Assembly: GCA_041848045.1 (NCBI GenBank)
Contig: JBGZHY010000148.1
Coordinates: forward strand, 1 to 16,311
Direction: 5' to 3'
Length of the DNA: 16,311 nucleotides
DNA from: CAKAHY01 sp041848045
GTDB taxonomy: Bacteria > Bacillota > Clostridia > Lachnospirales > Lachnospiraceae
Shown in pieces: positions 1 to 6,878 of this stretch. Position 1 is the first letter of the stretch; each line of letters opens with the position of its first letter. The notes beneath the pieces are model-generated. The model was not told where the DNA came from, did not search any database, and saw nothing but the letters and a program-made list of their open reading frames with translations. Position numbers and translations under genes: made by a program.

Positions 1-84
1 AATTATCCCATTCCACTTCGTCTAATTCATTTTAAATTTATCACAACAAGCTTGGACTTATAAAATTAAAGAGGAATTTCCCCC

Positions 85-113
85 TTGACATTAGTCCTAT
101 TTAGGACTATATT
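85..113 (+). promoter_or_regulatory. Promoter of the marR-MATE operon
   Basis: A consensus -35 box TTGACA (85-90) is followed after exactly 17 bases by TATATT (108-113), a near-consensus -10 box for the main vegetative sigma factor. Transcription would start around base 120, leaving a short leader before the ATG at 149. The 17-base spacer is occupied by an inverted repeat, listed separately. A TATGAT at 121-126 also looks like a -10 box but lies 30 bases from the -35 and is less likely. Bases 1-84 upstream are AT-rich and show nothing else I can name. Confidence 0.8.
92..109. promoter_or_regulatory. Inverted repeat, probable MarR operator
   Basis: TAGTCCTA (92-99) and TAGGACTA (102-109) are perfect 8-base complementary arms separated by TT. 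The repeat fills the spacer between the -35 and -10 boxes and touches the first two bases of the -10. MarR-family dimers bind 16-20 base palindromes of this kind and repress by blocking RNA polymerase. The gene directly downstream encodes such a protein, so autorepression of the operon, relieved by a ligand, is the natural reading. The palindrome and its placement are seen; the identity of the binding protein is inferred. Confidence 0.72.
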
Positions 114-148
114 TAATTGGTATGATATCGGACTTTTAGGAGGTTTTT

Positions 149-604
149 ATGAATAACATAAAAAAGAAATTTGAACAATTACAAAGATTTTATGCTCTCT
201 GGAAAGAGGGCAATGCAATGTATGAAGACTGGGCAAAGGAACACGGACTGTCTTCTAACAGTATGCTGGTACTTTACTCCCTTTTTGAATCCAACGAAAA
301 CTGCACGCAGAAAAGTATTTCTCAGAAATGGTCTATTCCGAAACAGACCGTCAATACGATTTTAAAGGAATTTTCTGCGAAAACTTATATTGAGTTATTG
401 AGGGATAAAGAGGATAAACGCAACAAATTGATTAAGCTCACGCCGGAAGGCAAAGTTTATGCAAGCAAAATCATGGAAACATTGCATAAAAGAGAGCTTT
501 TTGCCATCGACCGGATGGGATTGGACAATGTTCGCAGAATGAATGATGATACCGAACTTTTTATAAGCCTGTTCCGAAACGGAGGTTCGACAGAAAATGA
601 ATAA
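149..604 (+). CDS. MarR-family transcriptional regulator
   Basis: This is a 151-residue winged helix-turn-helix protein, the usual MarR length. The HTH lies at about residues 52-80, with recognition helix IPKQTVNTILKEF, and is followed by the beta wing containing RDKEDKRNKLIKLTPEG, the family's signature D-x-R-x-K-x-x-x-L-T-x-x-G pattern. Flanking helices at both ends should form the dimer interface. The ATG is preceded by AGGAGG at 138-143 with 5-base spacing. It overlaps the MATE exporter gene by 8 bases, so the two are cotranscribed and probably translationally coupled. By analogy with MepR-MepA of Staphylococcus aureus, it likely represses the operon until a toxic cationic or amphipathic compound binds. 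The ligand cannot be read from sequence. Family assignment is secure; target and ligand are inferred. Confidence 0.93.
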   Translation: MNNIKKKFEQLQRFYALWKEGNAMYEDWAKEHGLSSNSMLVLYSLFESNENCTQKSISQKWSIPKQTVNTILKEFSAKTYIELLRDKEDKRNKLIKLTPEGKVYASKIMETLHKRELFAIDRMGLDNVRRMNDDTELFISLFRNGGSTENE

Positions 605-1904
605 TCGAAGCACCTTTTTAAAGTATGTACTGCCTTCTATTATCGCATTTGCCCTGTCAGGTGTCTATGCAATCGTAGATGGTTATTTTGTCGGAAACAC
701 CATAGGAGATACCGGACTTTCCGCTATCAATATTTCTTATCCGATCGTTGCCCTGATACAGTCGATAGGAACCGGTATTGGAATGGGAGGCGCTGTTTAT
801 TATTCCATCAGCTCTGCGGAAGGAAAGAGTCAAAAAGCTGAACAGTTCATCGCAGCTTCCTGGCGTTTACTTTTTGCTGCAAGTATTATTTTCACTTTAG
901 TGATTTTCTTTTTCGCCCGCCCCGCCTTAACACTCTTAGGTGCAGATGGAATTATTCTGGAGTATGCCACACAGTATACAAAAATCATTGCACTGGGAGC
1001 CGGACTGCAGATTTTGGGAACAGGGCTGATTCCTTTTATCAGAAACTTCGGAAATTCCTCTTTTGCAATGATTGCTATGCTTGGAGGCTTTGTTACGAAT
1101 ATTATTCTCGATTATGTACTGGTATGGGTTTACAATCAGGGAATGATTGGAGCTGCTTTTGCTACCATTACAGGACAAGGTGTAACCTTCCTCTTGACCA
1201 TAATATATTTTATATTGGAAAAGAAATGCCATATTCACGTAAATAAAGATGAACTCCGTTTTCTTTGCAGCTCCGTTTTAAAAGTAGGACTTGCTCCATT
1301 TGGACTCGCTCTGACGCCTAACATTTCGCTTATGATCATCAATCGTTTTTCCGCTTCCTATGGCGGGGCAAAAGCGATTGCCACCTATGCCTGTATCTCT
1401 TATATTACCAGCATTATTTATTTAATACTGCAGGGTGTAGGCGACGGCAGCCAGCCGCTGATGAGCAAATATTATGGCGAGCAAAAAATAAAGGATTTAA
1501 CAGAAATAAGACGCATGGCATACATTTTTGCCGTCCTTCTTGCTTTCATCGGATGCGCTGCCATGTATATCGGCAGAGGGCATATAGGAACATTGTTCGG
1601 TTCTTCTTCCACAGTAAATACAGAGATTGCCAATATTATACCTATATTTCTGATTACGGTTCCGTTTGAAGCAATCACCAGAATCTCTACAGCCGGATTT
1701 TATGCAACAGGGAAAGCCGTATTGTCGTATATTCTGACATTTATCGAGCCTGTCCTCATGCTGATATTTATGCTTATAATCCCTCCGCTCTTTGGCGGAC
1801 AAATGATGATTTGGTGGAGTGCGGTTCTGGCGAAAATTTTTCCTGCAGTATTAGCGTTAATATTAGTAAGGCTGCATAAGAATACGGCAAGCTCCTCTTT
1901 ATAG
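597..1904 (+). CDS. MATE-family multidrug efflux transporter (MepA-like)
   Basis: This 435-residue, strongly hydrophobic protein has a pattern compatible with 12 membrane helices in two six-helix halves, the full MATE length. The N-terminus (YVLPSIIAFALSGVYAIVDGYFVGNTIG) carries the family pattern of a first helix with a conserved VDGYFVG turn, followed by GLSAINISYPI. MATE proteins exchange Na+ or H+ for drugs or other organic cations across the cytoplasmic membrane. The proximal MarR gene and the sequence style point to the MepA branch. The ATG lies inside the end of the regulator gene, with GGAGG at 581-585 (11-base spacing). A long hairpin follows the stop codon. The true substrate is unknown: drug export is the default, but metabolite export is possible. 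Confidence 0.93.
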   Translation: MNNRSTFLKYVLPSIIAFALSGVYAIVDGYFVGNTIGDTGLSAINISYPIVALIQSIGTGIGMGGAVYYSISSAEGKSQKAEQFIAASWRLLFAASIIFTLVIFFFARPALTLLGADGIILEYATQYTKIIALGAGLQILGTGLIPFIRNFGNSSFAMIAMLGGFVTNIILDYVLVWVYNQGMIGAAFATITGQGVTFLLTIIYFILEKKCHIHVNKDELRFLCSSVLKVGLAPFGLALTPNISLMIINRFSASYGGAKAIATYACISYITSIIYLILQGVGDGSQPLMSKYYGEQKIKDLTEIRRMAYIFAVLLAFIGCAAMYIGRGHIGTLFGSSSTVNTEIANIIPIFLITVPFEAITRISTAGFYATGKAVLSYILTFIEPVLMLIFMLIIPPLFGGQMMIWWSAVLAKIFPAVLALILVRLHKNTASSSL

Positions 1905-1938
1905 ACGAGCCATCATTCCTATCCATTTTATCGCACAC

Positions 1939-1984
1939 AACAGTAAAGGAGGAGCTTCCTTTCGGAACATCCTCCTTTACTGTT
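1939..1984. terminator. Bidirectional hairpin terminator between convergent operons
   Basis: AACAGTAAAGGAGGA (1939-1953) and TCCTCCTTTACTGTT (1970-1984) are perfect 15-base arms. Inside them, TTCC (1956-1959) and GGAA (1964-1967) add a 4-bp upper stem with a TTTC loop. On both strands the GC-rich upper stem is followed by a U-rich stretch (UUUACUGUU), although neither side has a pure U run. The repeat sits between the ends of the converging MATE and metY genes, and its right arm includes the first two bases of the metY stop codon (1983-1985). It probably ends transcription from both directions. Confidence 0.75.
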
Positions 1985-3290
1985 ATTCTAAACTGCGGAA
2001 AGCCTCTTCCAAATCCTCAATAATATCCTCCACATTTTCTACACCTACGGAAAGCCGTATAGTGTTTTCCTTGATATTCTGCTGCCTCAGTTCTTCTGTC
2101 GTACACTGGCTATGGGTGGTGGTAGCCGGGTGAATAACCAGCGATTTCACATCCGCTACATTTGCCAAAAGGGAGAACAATTCCAAATTGTCGATGAATT
2201 TTGTGGCTGTTTCCCCGCTTCCTTTGATTTCAAAGGTAAAGATGGAGCCTGCACCCTTCGGAAAATACCGTTCATACAAGGCTTTTTGTCCGGCATCTTC
2301 ACTGTATGCAGGATGATTCACCTTCTCCACCAGCGGATGCTTACGCAAATATTCCGCCACCTTCAGGGCATTTTCCACATGCCGCTCTACCCGTAAAGAA
2401 AGGGTTTCCAGGCCCTGCAAAAGAAGAAATACATTTACAGGCGAGATTGCCGCACCGGTGTCCCGAAGGAGGGTCGCTCGAATCTTCACCACAAAGGCCG
2501 CCGCTCCCACCGCCTTGGTAAAGCTTACGCCATGATAGCTGGCATTGGCTTCGGTCAGGGACGGAAACTTGCCGGAGGCCTCCCAATCAAAGCGGCCGCC
2601 GTCCACAATCACACCTCCTAAGCTGGTGCCGTGACCGCCGATAAACTTTGTGGCGGAATGTACCACGATATCCGCACCGTGGGCAATCGGACGCAGCAGA
2701 TACGGTGTTGCAAAGGTATTATCCACAATAAGAGGAATCTTATGCTCATGGGCAATTTCCGCAATTCTTGCAATATCCACCACCTCGGAATGAGGATTGC
2801 CCAAACTTTCGATAAACAAAGCCTTGGTATTATCCTTAATCGCTCTGCGAATGGCATCCTCATCAAAAATATCCACAAAATCCGTATCAATGCCGTAATC
2901 CGGCAGAGTATGGGTCAGGAGGTTAAAGGTTCCGCCGTAAATATTTTTGGCTGAAACAATATGGTCCCCCTGTTTTGCCAGATTTAAAATGCTGTATGTG
3001 ATGGCAGCCGAACCGCTTGTCAGTGCCAGTGCCGCCACACCGCCCTCCAGCGCCGCCATCCTTTGCTCAAAGACCGCCTGGGTAGGATTGGTCAGCCTGC
3101 CGTAAATATTGCCGCCCTCTGCAAGACTGAATCTTGCCTTCGCCTGAGCGCAGTCCTTAAACACATAGGATGTGGTCTGGTAAATCGGCACAGCCCTGGC
3201 ATCGGTTACCGGATCCGCTCCTTCCTGTCCTACATGCAGCTGTAAGGTTTCAAATTTAAAATTTCTCTCGTTCCTTGCTTTCTTTGCCAT
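1983..3290 (-). CDS. metY: O-acetylhomoserine sulfhydrylase (homocysteine synthase)
   Basis: This 435-residue PLP enzyme belongs to the Cys/Met metabolism (trans-sulfuration) family. It would make homocysteine from O-acetyl-L-homoserine and sulfide, the direct-sulfhydrylation entry to methionine, in the cytoplasm. The N-terminus FETLQLHVGQE..DP.T.ARAVPIYQTTSY and the ~435-residue length mark MetY rather than the shorter MetB/MetC/MetZ enzymes of about 380-400. Key residues are YGRLTNPT (Y63, R65, phosphate contact across the dimer), DNTFATPY (D190 pairs with the PLP pyridine nitrogen) and HSATKFIGGHG, with K215 as the PLP Schiff-base lysine. The ATG is preceded by AGGAG and GAAGGG. It follows cysK by 18 bases, so both are probably expressed from the promoter before cysK. 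Substrate choice between O-acetyl and O-succinyl homoserine is inferred from the family. Confidence 0.93.
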   Translation of the reverse strand: MAKKARNERNFKFETLQLHVGQEGADPVTDARAVPIYQTTSYVFKDCAQAKARFSLAEGGNIYGRLTNPTQAVFEQRMAALEGGVAALALTSGSAAITYSILNLAKQGDHIVSAKNIYGGTFNLLTHTLPDYGIDTDFVDIFDEDAIRRAIKDNTKALFIESLGNPHSEVVDIARIAEIAHEHKIPLIVDNTFATPYLLRPIAHGADIVVHSATKFIGGHGTSLGGVIVDGGRFDWEASGKFPSLTEANASYHGVSFTKAVGAAAFVVKIRATLLRDTGAAISPVNVFLLLQGLETLSLRVERHVENALKVAEYLRKHPLVEKVNHPAYSEDAGQKALYERYFPKGAGSIFTFEIKGSGETATKFIDNLELFSLLANVADVKSLVIHPATTTHSQCTTEELRQQNIKENTIRLSVGVENVEDIIEDLEEAFRSLE

Positions 3291-3308
3291 ATCCCTTCTC
3301 CTATATGC

Positions 3309-4271
3309 TTATTCTGTAAAAAGTGCCGTGGAATAATACCTGTCGCCGGAATCCGGAAGGATCACCACAATGGTCTTGCCCCTGTTTTCCGGGCGCTTCG
3401 CCAGATTTATGCCGGCGGCCAAAGCGGCGCCGCTGGAAATACCCGTTAAAATTCCCTCTTTCTTTGCCAAATATCTGGAATAGGCAAAGGCATCTTCATG
3501 ATCCGCCTTGATGACCTCATCATAAATTTCCGTATTTAGGGTATTCGGAATAAAACCTGCACCGATACCTTGTATCTTATGGGCTCCCGGGGCTTCGCCG
3601 GATAATACCGCGGAAGCAAGAGGCTCCACAGCCACCACCTGTATACTCGGCTTTTTATGCTTTAAATATTCGCCGGTTCCGCTTAAGGTTCCTCCGGTTC
3701 CTACTCCGGATACCAGAATATCCACGCTTCCCGCACTGTCTTCCCAAATCTCCGGCCCTGTTGTTTCCCGGTGCACTCTGGGATTCGCCGCATTTTCAAA
3801 TTGCCACGGAATAAAGCTGTCCGGTATTTCGGCTGCCAGCTCCTCAGCTTTGGCAATGGCTCCCTTCATCCCCTTGGCACCCTCCGTCAACACTACTTCA
3901 GCTCCATAAAAACGCAGAATATTTCTCCGCTCCACGCTCATGGTATCGGGCATAACCAAAATCACCTTAAATCCCAAGGCTGCCCCGATAAAAGCCAAAC
4001 CGATACCCGTATTTCCGGAAGTCGCTTCGATAATGGTGGCACCTTCTTTTAAAACACCCTTTTCCATCGCATCTTCTATCATTGCCTTTGCAATACGGTC
4101 CTTTACGGAGCCCGCCGGATTCAGATATTCAAGCTTTACCAGAACACGAGCCTCCAGGGCAAGATCCTTTTCTATATTGACGATTTCCAGTAAGGGAGTG
4201 TTTCCCACCAGCTCCGGTGCGGAAGTATATATCTTTGCCATCTTCTTTTTATGTCGTATAGGATACGGCAT
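3309..4271 (-). CDS. cysK: Cysteine synthase A (O-acetylserine sulfhydrylase)
   Basis: This fold-type II PLP enzyme converts O-acetylserine and sulfide to cysteine and acetate. Diagnostic motifs, numbered from the first ATG, are LVGNTPLLEI near the N-terminus, NPAGSVKDRIA with PLP lysine K57, EATSGNTGIGLA (83-94, the asparagine loop), GVGTGGTLSGTG (PLP phosphate loop) and GISSGAALAA near the end. The start is uncertain. The ATG at 4271 has a strong AAGGAGG at 4274-4280, but only 2 bases away. An in-frame ATG at 4241 gives the family-typical N-terminus MAKIYTSAPELVGN but has no good ribosome site. I keep the longer form (320 residues); the shorter would be 310. The gene is first in a two-gene operon with metY behind a perfect-consensus promoter. 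CysK and MetY both use sulfide and acetylated hydroxy amino acids, so joint control makes sense. Confidence 0.94.
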   Translation of the reverse strand: MPYPIRHKKKMAKIYTSAPELVGNTPLLEIVNIEKDLALEARVLVKLEYLNPAGSVKDRIAKAMIEDAMEKGVLKEGATIIEATSGNTGIGLAFIGAALGFKVILVMPDTMSVERRNILRFYGAEVVLTEGAKGMKGAIAKAEELAAEIPDSFIPWQFENAANPRVHRETTGPEIWEDSAGSVDILVSGVGTGGTLSGTGEYLKHKKPSIQVVAVEPLASAVLSGEAPGAHKIQGIGAGFIPNTLNTEIYDEVIKADHEDAFAYSRYLAKKEGILTGISSGAALAAGINLAKRPENRGKTIVVILPDSGDRYYSTALFTE

Positions 4272-4273
4272 AT

Positions 4274-4280
4274 CCTCCTT
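4274..4280 (-). promoter_or_regulatory. Ribosome binding site before cysK, unusual spacing
   Basis: On the minus strand AAGGAGG (4280-4274) is followed by only AT and then ATG (4271), tighter than the usual 5-9 bases. A small inverted repeat, AGGATA (4276-4271) and TATCCT (4265-4260) with a 5-base loop, could pair part of this site with the start of the coding sequence. This decides between the ATG at 4271 and the family-typical ATG at 4241, but not conclusively. Confidence 0.55.
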
Positions 4281-4294
4281 TTCTTTTTATCGGG

Positions 4295-4323
4295 ATTATA
4301 AACCCTAAAAACATACCTGTCAA
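4295..4323 (-). promoter_or_regulatory. Perfect-consensus promoter of cysK-metY
   Basis: On the minus strand TTGACA (4323-4318) and TATAAT (4300-4295) are separated by exactly 17 bases: both hexamers and the spacing match the vegetative sigma consensus. Transcription would begin near 4288, giving a leader of under 50 bases to either candidate start. That leaves no room for a SAM riboswitch or T-box. A promoter this strong normally needs a repressor, and the promoter lies within a long palindrome. Confidence 0.88.
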
Positions 4324-4342
4324 GTATGTTTTTAGGGTTTAT
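4298..4342. repeat. 45-base perfect palindrome over the cysK promoter
   Basis: ATAAACCCTAAAAACATAC (4298-4316) and its exact complement (4324-4342) are 19-base arms around the 7-base centre CTGTCAA. On the minus strand the centre holds the -35 box, one arm is the spacer, and the outer edge enters the -10 box. The other arm ends 3 bases after the upstream GDPD stop codon. As an RNA it would form a long AU-rich hairpin. On the plus strand it is followed by a T-rich run, as in an intrinsic terminator; on the minus strand, where the genes lie, it is followed by AATCCCG, which is not. I favour an operator, possibly for an Rrf2/CymR-type cysteine regulator, over a terminator. Confidence 0.85.
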
Positions 4343-4345
4343 TTT

Positions 4346-6175
4346 TTATTCTCCCAATAAAGCGTCCAGAATCAGCTCCACATCTGTCTTTTCAGCTCTT
4401 CTTTGCAGCTCCTCCTTCACCGCCGGTACATCATCCGTAATAATACCGTCCACCTCGCTGTTCACAAAACGTTCAATGGACTCCTCCGTATTCACCGTCC
4501 AGACCACCGCTTTCTTGCCGGCAGCCTGTATCTCGCTGACTTTTTCAGCGCTTGCTTCACCCTCCTCCATAATCAAAATGTCCCCCTGCATTTTGGAACT
4601 CTCTCCTATGGAGAAAAAGTATAAGAAGCCGCTTTCGATTTCCGGATATTTCTCCTCCACATAGCGAATCAAATGATAATCCAAGGCAAGAACGGCTGTT
4701 TCTTTCTCCATTCCCTTTTCCTTAATCAGAGCCACCACATCATCCACCATCTTCTCATCTGCCGTACTGCCTTTTAATTCAATGTACAAACCGATTCTTC
4801 CCTTGGCGGCATCCATAAACTCCTCCAGGGTGGAAGGGGTTTGAGGAGCTCTGTCCTCATCAAACAAATCCTTGATTTTCAGATTTTTGATTTCGGCAAG
4901 ACTTAAGTCCGAAGCACTTTTACTCTCCCCCATCAGGCGTTTCAGGCTTTTGTCATGGTGAATGACATAAGCGCCGTCCTTTGTTCTTTGCACATCAATC
5001 TCACTCCAGGCGGCTCCTTCCCGAATGGCGGCCTCCAGCCCGGCAAGACTGTTTTCCGCCGCCAGATTTCCGCCGCCCCGGTGGGCGACCACCACCATAT
5101 CCTTGTGCATCCGAAAGGATTCATGGAAATACGTATTCAAAAACAAAGCCAGCACCAGATTAAAGCTGACAAACAAAAGAAAAATCAAAGCCAGGAGCAG
5201 CTTGGTTCCCAGTCTGACCTTTGTAAAAGCTTCTTTGCCGACAGAGTCTGTATTCATATGCAAACAAAACTTACATACCTTGCCGTCCTCTGTATTGTAA
5301 CGATAAAACAAATCCGTCAGCCTGTAGGAAACATAGGGCACCGTCATAAAGGTCAGCACAGCCGTCAGCTCCGCCACCACCAGGGCGCCGAATAAGGTCC
5401 ATAAACGCTGCTCCTGTGCCGTTTTGGCCAAAAAATGAACCCCCACATTGCAAAAGAGCATAAAGCCCTGCATAATGAAAAAGGCAAGTATCAACAGTTT
5501 GGCACAATGCCAGATAAAATCCTTCAAAAAAGCTTTCCAGTGCCTGCGCATCAGGCGGGAAGCCCTTTTTAATGCCTGACCGACATTCTCTCCCCATAAC
5601 AAAATATAATGAAAGGTAAATATATAACGCAGACTGATAAAGCCAAGCAGCAGTATCAGCCCTGCATAGGCGGCCGTGTAAGCCGCATTGTTAAAAATAA
5701 CGTCCGTAATAAAATTCGGTATCTTGAAATTTTCCGTGGGAGAAATACCGAAGCCTATGCCCACCAAAGGCAGTGCAAAGGCTGCATACAGCATAACAAA
5801 CAGACCGGAGGGACGCAGAAAGGAGCGTAAGGACTTAAGACCCGCGAAGAGCATTGCCGTGGAATTCATACGCATCCTGCCCTCCCGTATCAAGGCGCTC
5901 ATGATGATAAAGGCATTGATATCCATGCCCGTCATCAGCACCAAAACCGAAAGTCCCAGCACCAGCATGCCCAATCCGTGTATACTGAACAAAAACTCTG
6001 CATAGTCCCCGCTGGATATATTCACCCTGCCCGTAGCCCTGATTAAATATCGCAGCAAATGGGAAAATAAGGGTAAAATGACCATAAAAAACAAGCCCTT
6101 GGTTAAGAGCTGAAACTTCAGATACAGCCATATGACCCTGCCCCGAAGGGCAAAAATACTCTCTTTTTCCGGCAT
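4346..6175 (-). CDS. Glycerophosphodiester phosphodiesterase with N-terminal membrane domain
   Basis: This 609-residue two-part protein has about seven or eight hydrophobic helices in residues 25-350 (the GPDPase membrane domain), followed by a soluble GDPD TIM-barrel domain in about 358-590. The second half carries the catalytic set: AHRGGG (H365), AENS (E374), EIDV (metal ligands E392 and D394), IHHD (general acid H407), YIELKG (E466) and VVWTVN (W559). GDPD enzymes hydrolyse glycerophosphodiesters to glycerol 3-phosphate and an alcohol. The membrane-anchored type may act on membrane lipids or on lipoteichoic acid-like polymers, which is inferred. The ATG has GGAGG five bases upstream and lies 12 bases after the preceding gene. 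It is the last gene of the long minus-strand run. Confidence 0.92.
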   Translation of the reverse strand: MPEKESIFALRGRVIWLYLKFQLLTKGLFFMVILPLFSHLLRYLIRATGRVNISSGDYAEFLFSIHGLGMLVLGLSVLVLMTGMDINAFIIMSALIREGRMRMNSTAMLFAGLKSLRSFLRPSGLFVMLYAAFALPLVGIGFGISPTENFKIPNFITDVIFNNAAYTAAYAGLILLLGFISLRYIFTFHYILLWGENVGQALKRASRLMRRHWKAFLKDFIWHCAKLLILAFFIMQGFMLFCNVGVHFLAKTAQEQRLWTLFGALVVAELTAVLTFMTVPYVSYRLTDLFYRYNTEDGKVCKFCLHMNTDSVGKEAFTKVRLGTKLLLALIFLLFVSFNLVLALFLNTYFHESFRMHKDMVVVAHRGGGNLAAENSLAGLEAAIREGAAWSEIDVQRTKDGAYVIHHDKSLKRLMGESKSASDLSLAEIKNLKIKDLFDEDRAPQTPSTLEEFMDAAKGRIGLYIELKGSTADEKMVDDVVALIKEKGMEKETAVLALDYHLIRYVEEKYPEIESGFLYFFSIGESSKMQGDILIMEEGEASAEKVSEIQAAGKKAVVWTVNTEESIERFVNSEVDGIITDDVPAVKEELQRRAEKTDVELILDALLGE

Positions 6176-6187
6176 CTTTCCCTCCGC

Positions 6188-6859
6188 TTAATACTTGTCC
6201 GCAATTTCGGTCTTTGTTTTATAAATACTATTTGCCCGCACGCTGCCCCGCACGGAGGACAGAGGATAGATATTGGTATGCTTACCGATAATGCTGCCTG
6301 GATTTAATACCGAACCGCAGCCCACTTCCACAAAATCGCCCAGCATGGCACCCACTTTTTTCCTGCCGCTCTCTATCTCTCCGTCTTCAAAATGCAGACA
6401 GACCGGGCTTTTATCGCTTTTGACATTGCTGGTCAGACTGGCAGCCCCCATATGGGCTTTGTAGCCTAAAATGGAATCCCCCACATAGTTGTAATGGGGC
6501 GTCTGCACCTCGTCAAAAAGTATGGCATTTTTAAATTCACAGGAATTTCCTGCCACGGCTCTCCTTCCGATGATGACATTTCCCCGAATAAAGCAGCAAT
6601 GTCTGATTTCCGCTTCTTCACAGATGATAAGGGGACCCGTAATGCAGGCTGTCGCCGGTATTTTTACGCTTTTGTGTATCCATATATCCGGCTCTGTGTA
6701 TACATATTCTTCTGCACTTAAAGACGCCCCCAAAGTCTTGATAAAATCGCCGATATGAGGCAAGACCTCCCATGGATACCGATACTGCAAAAACAAATCC
6801 CTTGCTATGGTCTTATCCGTAGAAAATAAATCCTGTATCCTCGCTTCTTCCTTTTTCAT
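6188..6859 (-). CDS. Left-handed beta-helix (hexapeptide repeat) transferase-like protein
   Basis: This 223-residue protein has a helical N-terminus (about 1-50) and then hexapeptide repeats typical of left-handed beta-helix acyl- and nucleotidyltransferases, for example IHKSVKIPATACITG, AEIRHCCFIRGNVIIG and VEVGCGSVLNPGSIIG. The segment PHYNYVGDSILGYKAHMG (121-138) resembles the GlmU acetyltransferase stretch around its catalytic histidine, with H122 in the matching place. There is no Rossmann nucleotidyltransferase domain, so the common database label 'UDP-N-acetylglucosamine pyrophosphorylase' would overstate it. It could acylate a sugar nucleotide or be a regulatory beta-helix protein; the substrate is unknown. 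The start has AGGAGG at 6870-6875. It sits 19 bases after topB and 12 before the GDPD gene. Confidence 0.8.
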   Translation of the reverse strand: MKKEEARIQDLFSTDKTIARDLFLQYRYPWEVLPHIGDFIKTLGASLSAEEYVYTEPDIWIHKSVKIPATACITGPLIICEEAEIRHCCFIRGNVIIGRRAVAGNSCEFKNAILFDEVQTPHYNYVGDSILGYKAHMGAASLTSNVKSDKSPVCLHFEDGEIESGRKKVGAMLGDFVEVGCGSVLNPGSIIGKHTNIYPLSSVRGSVRANSIYKTKTEIADKY

Positions 6860-6878
6860 CCTTCATTTACCTCCTGTA

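Noticed and set aside
121..126. TATGAT as the -10 box of the marR promoter.
   Set aside because: It is 30 bases from TTGACA and no other -35 fits. TATATT at 108-113 has the correct 17-base spacing.
2112..2954. Plus-strand reading frames across the metY gene.
   Set aside because: They are antisense shadows without ribosome sites or recognisable protein motifs, and the minus strand carries a full-length conserved enzyme.
4241..4290. A SAM riboswitch or T-box leader before cysK-metY.
   Set aside because: The predicted leader is under 50 bases and lacks the conserved cores; control is more likely at the palindromic promoter.
4298..4342. The palindrome as a plain intrinsic terminator of the GDPD gene.
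   Set aside because: On the coding strand it is followed by AATCCCG, not a U run, and its arms are AU-rich. The T run lies on the other side. A partial termination role is still possible, so it is listed as a repeat and not as a terminator.
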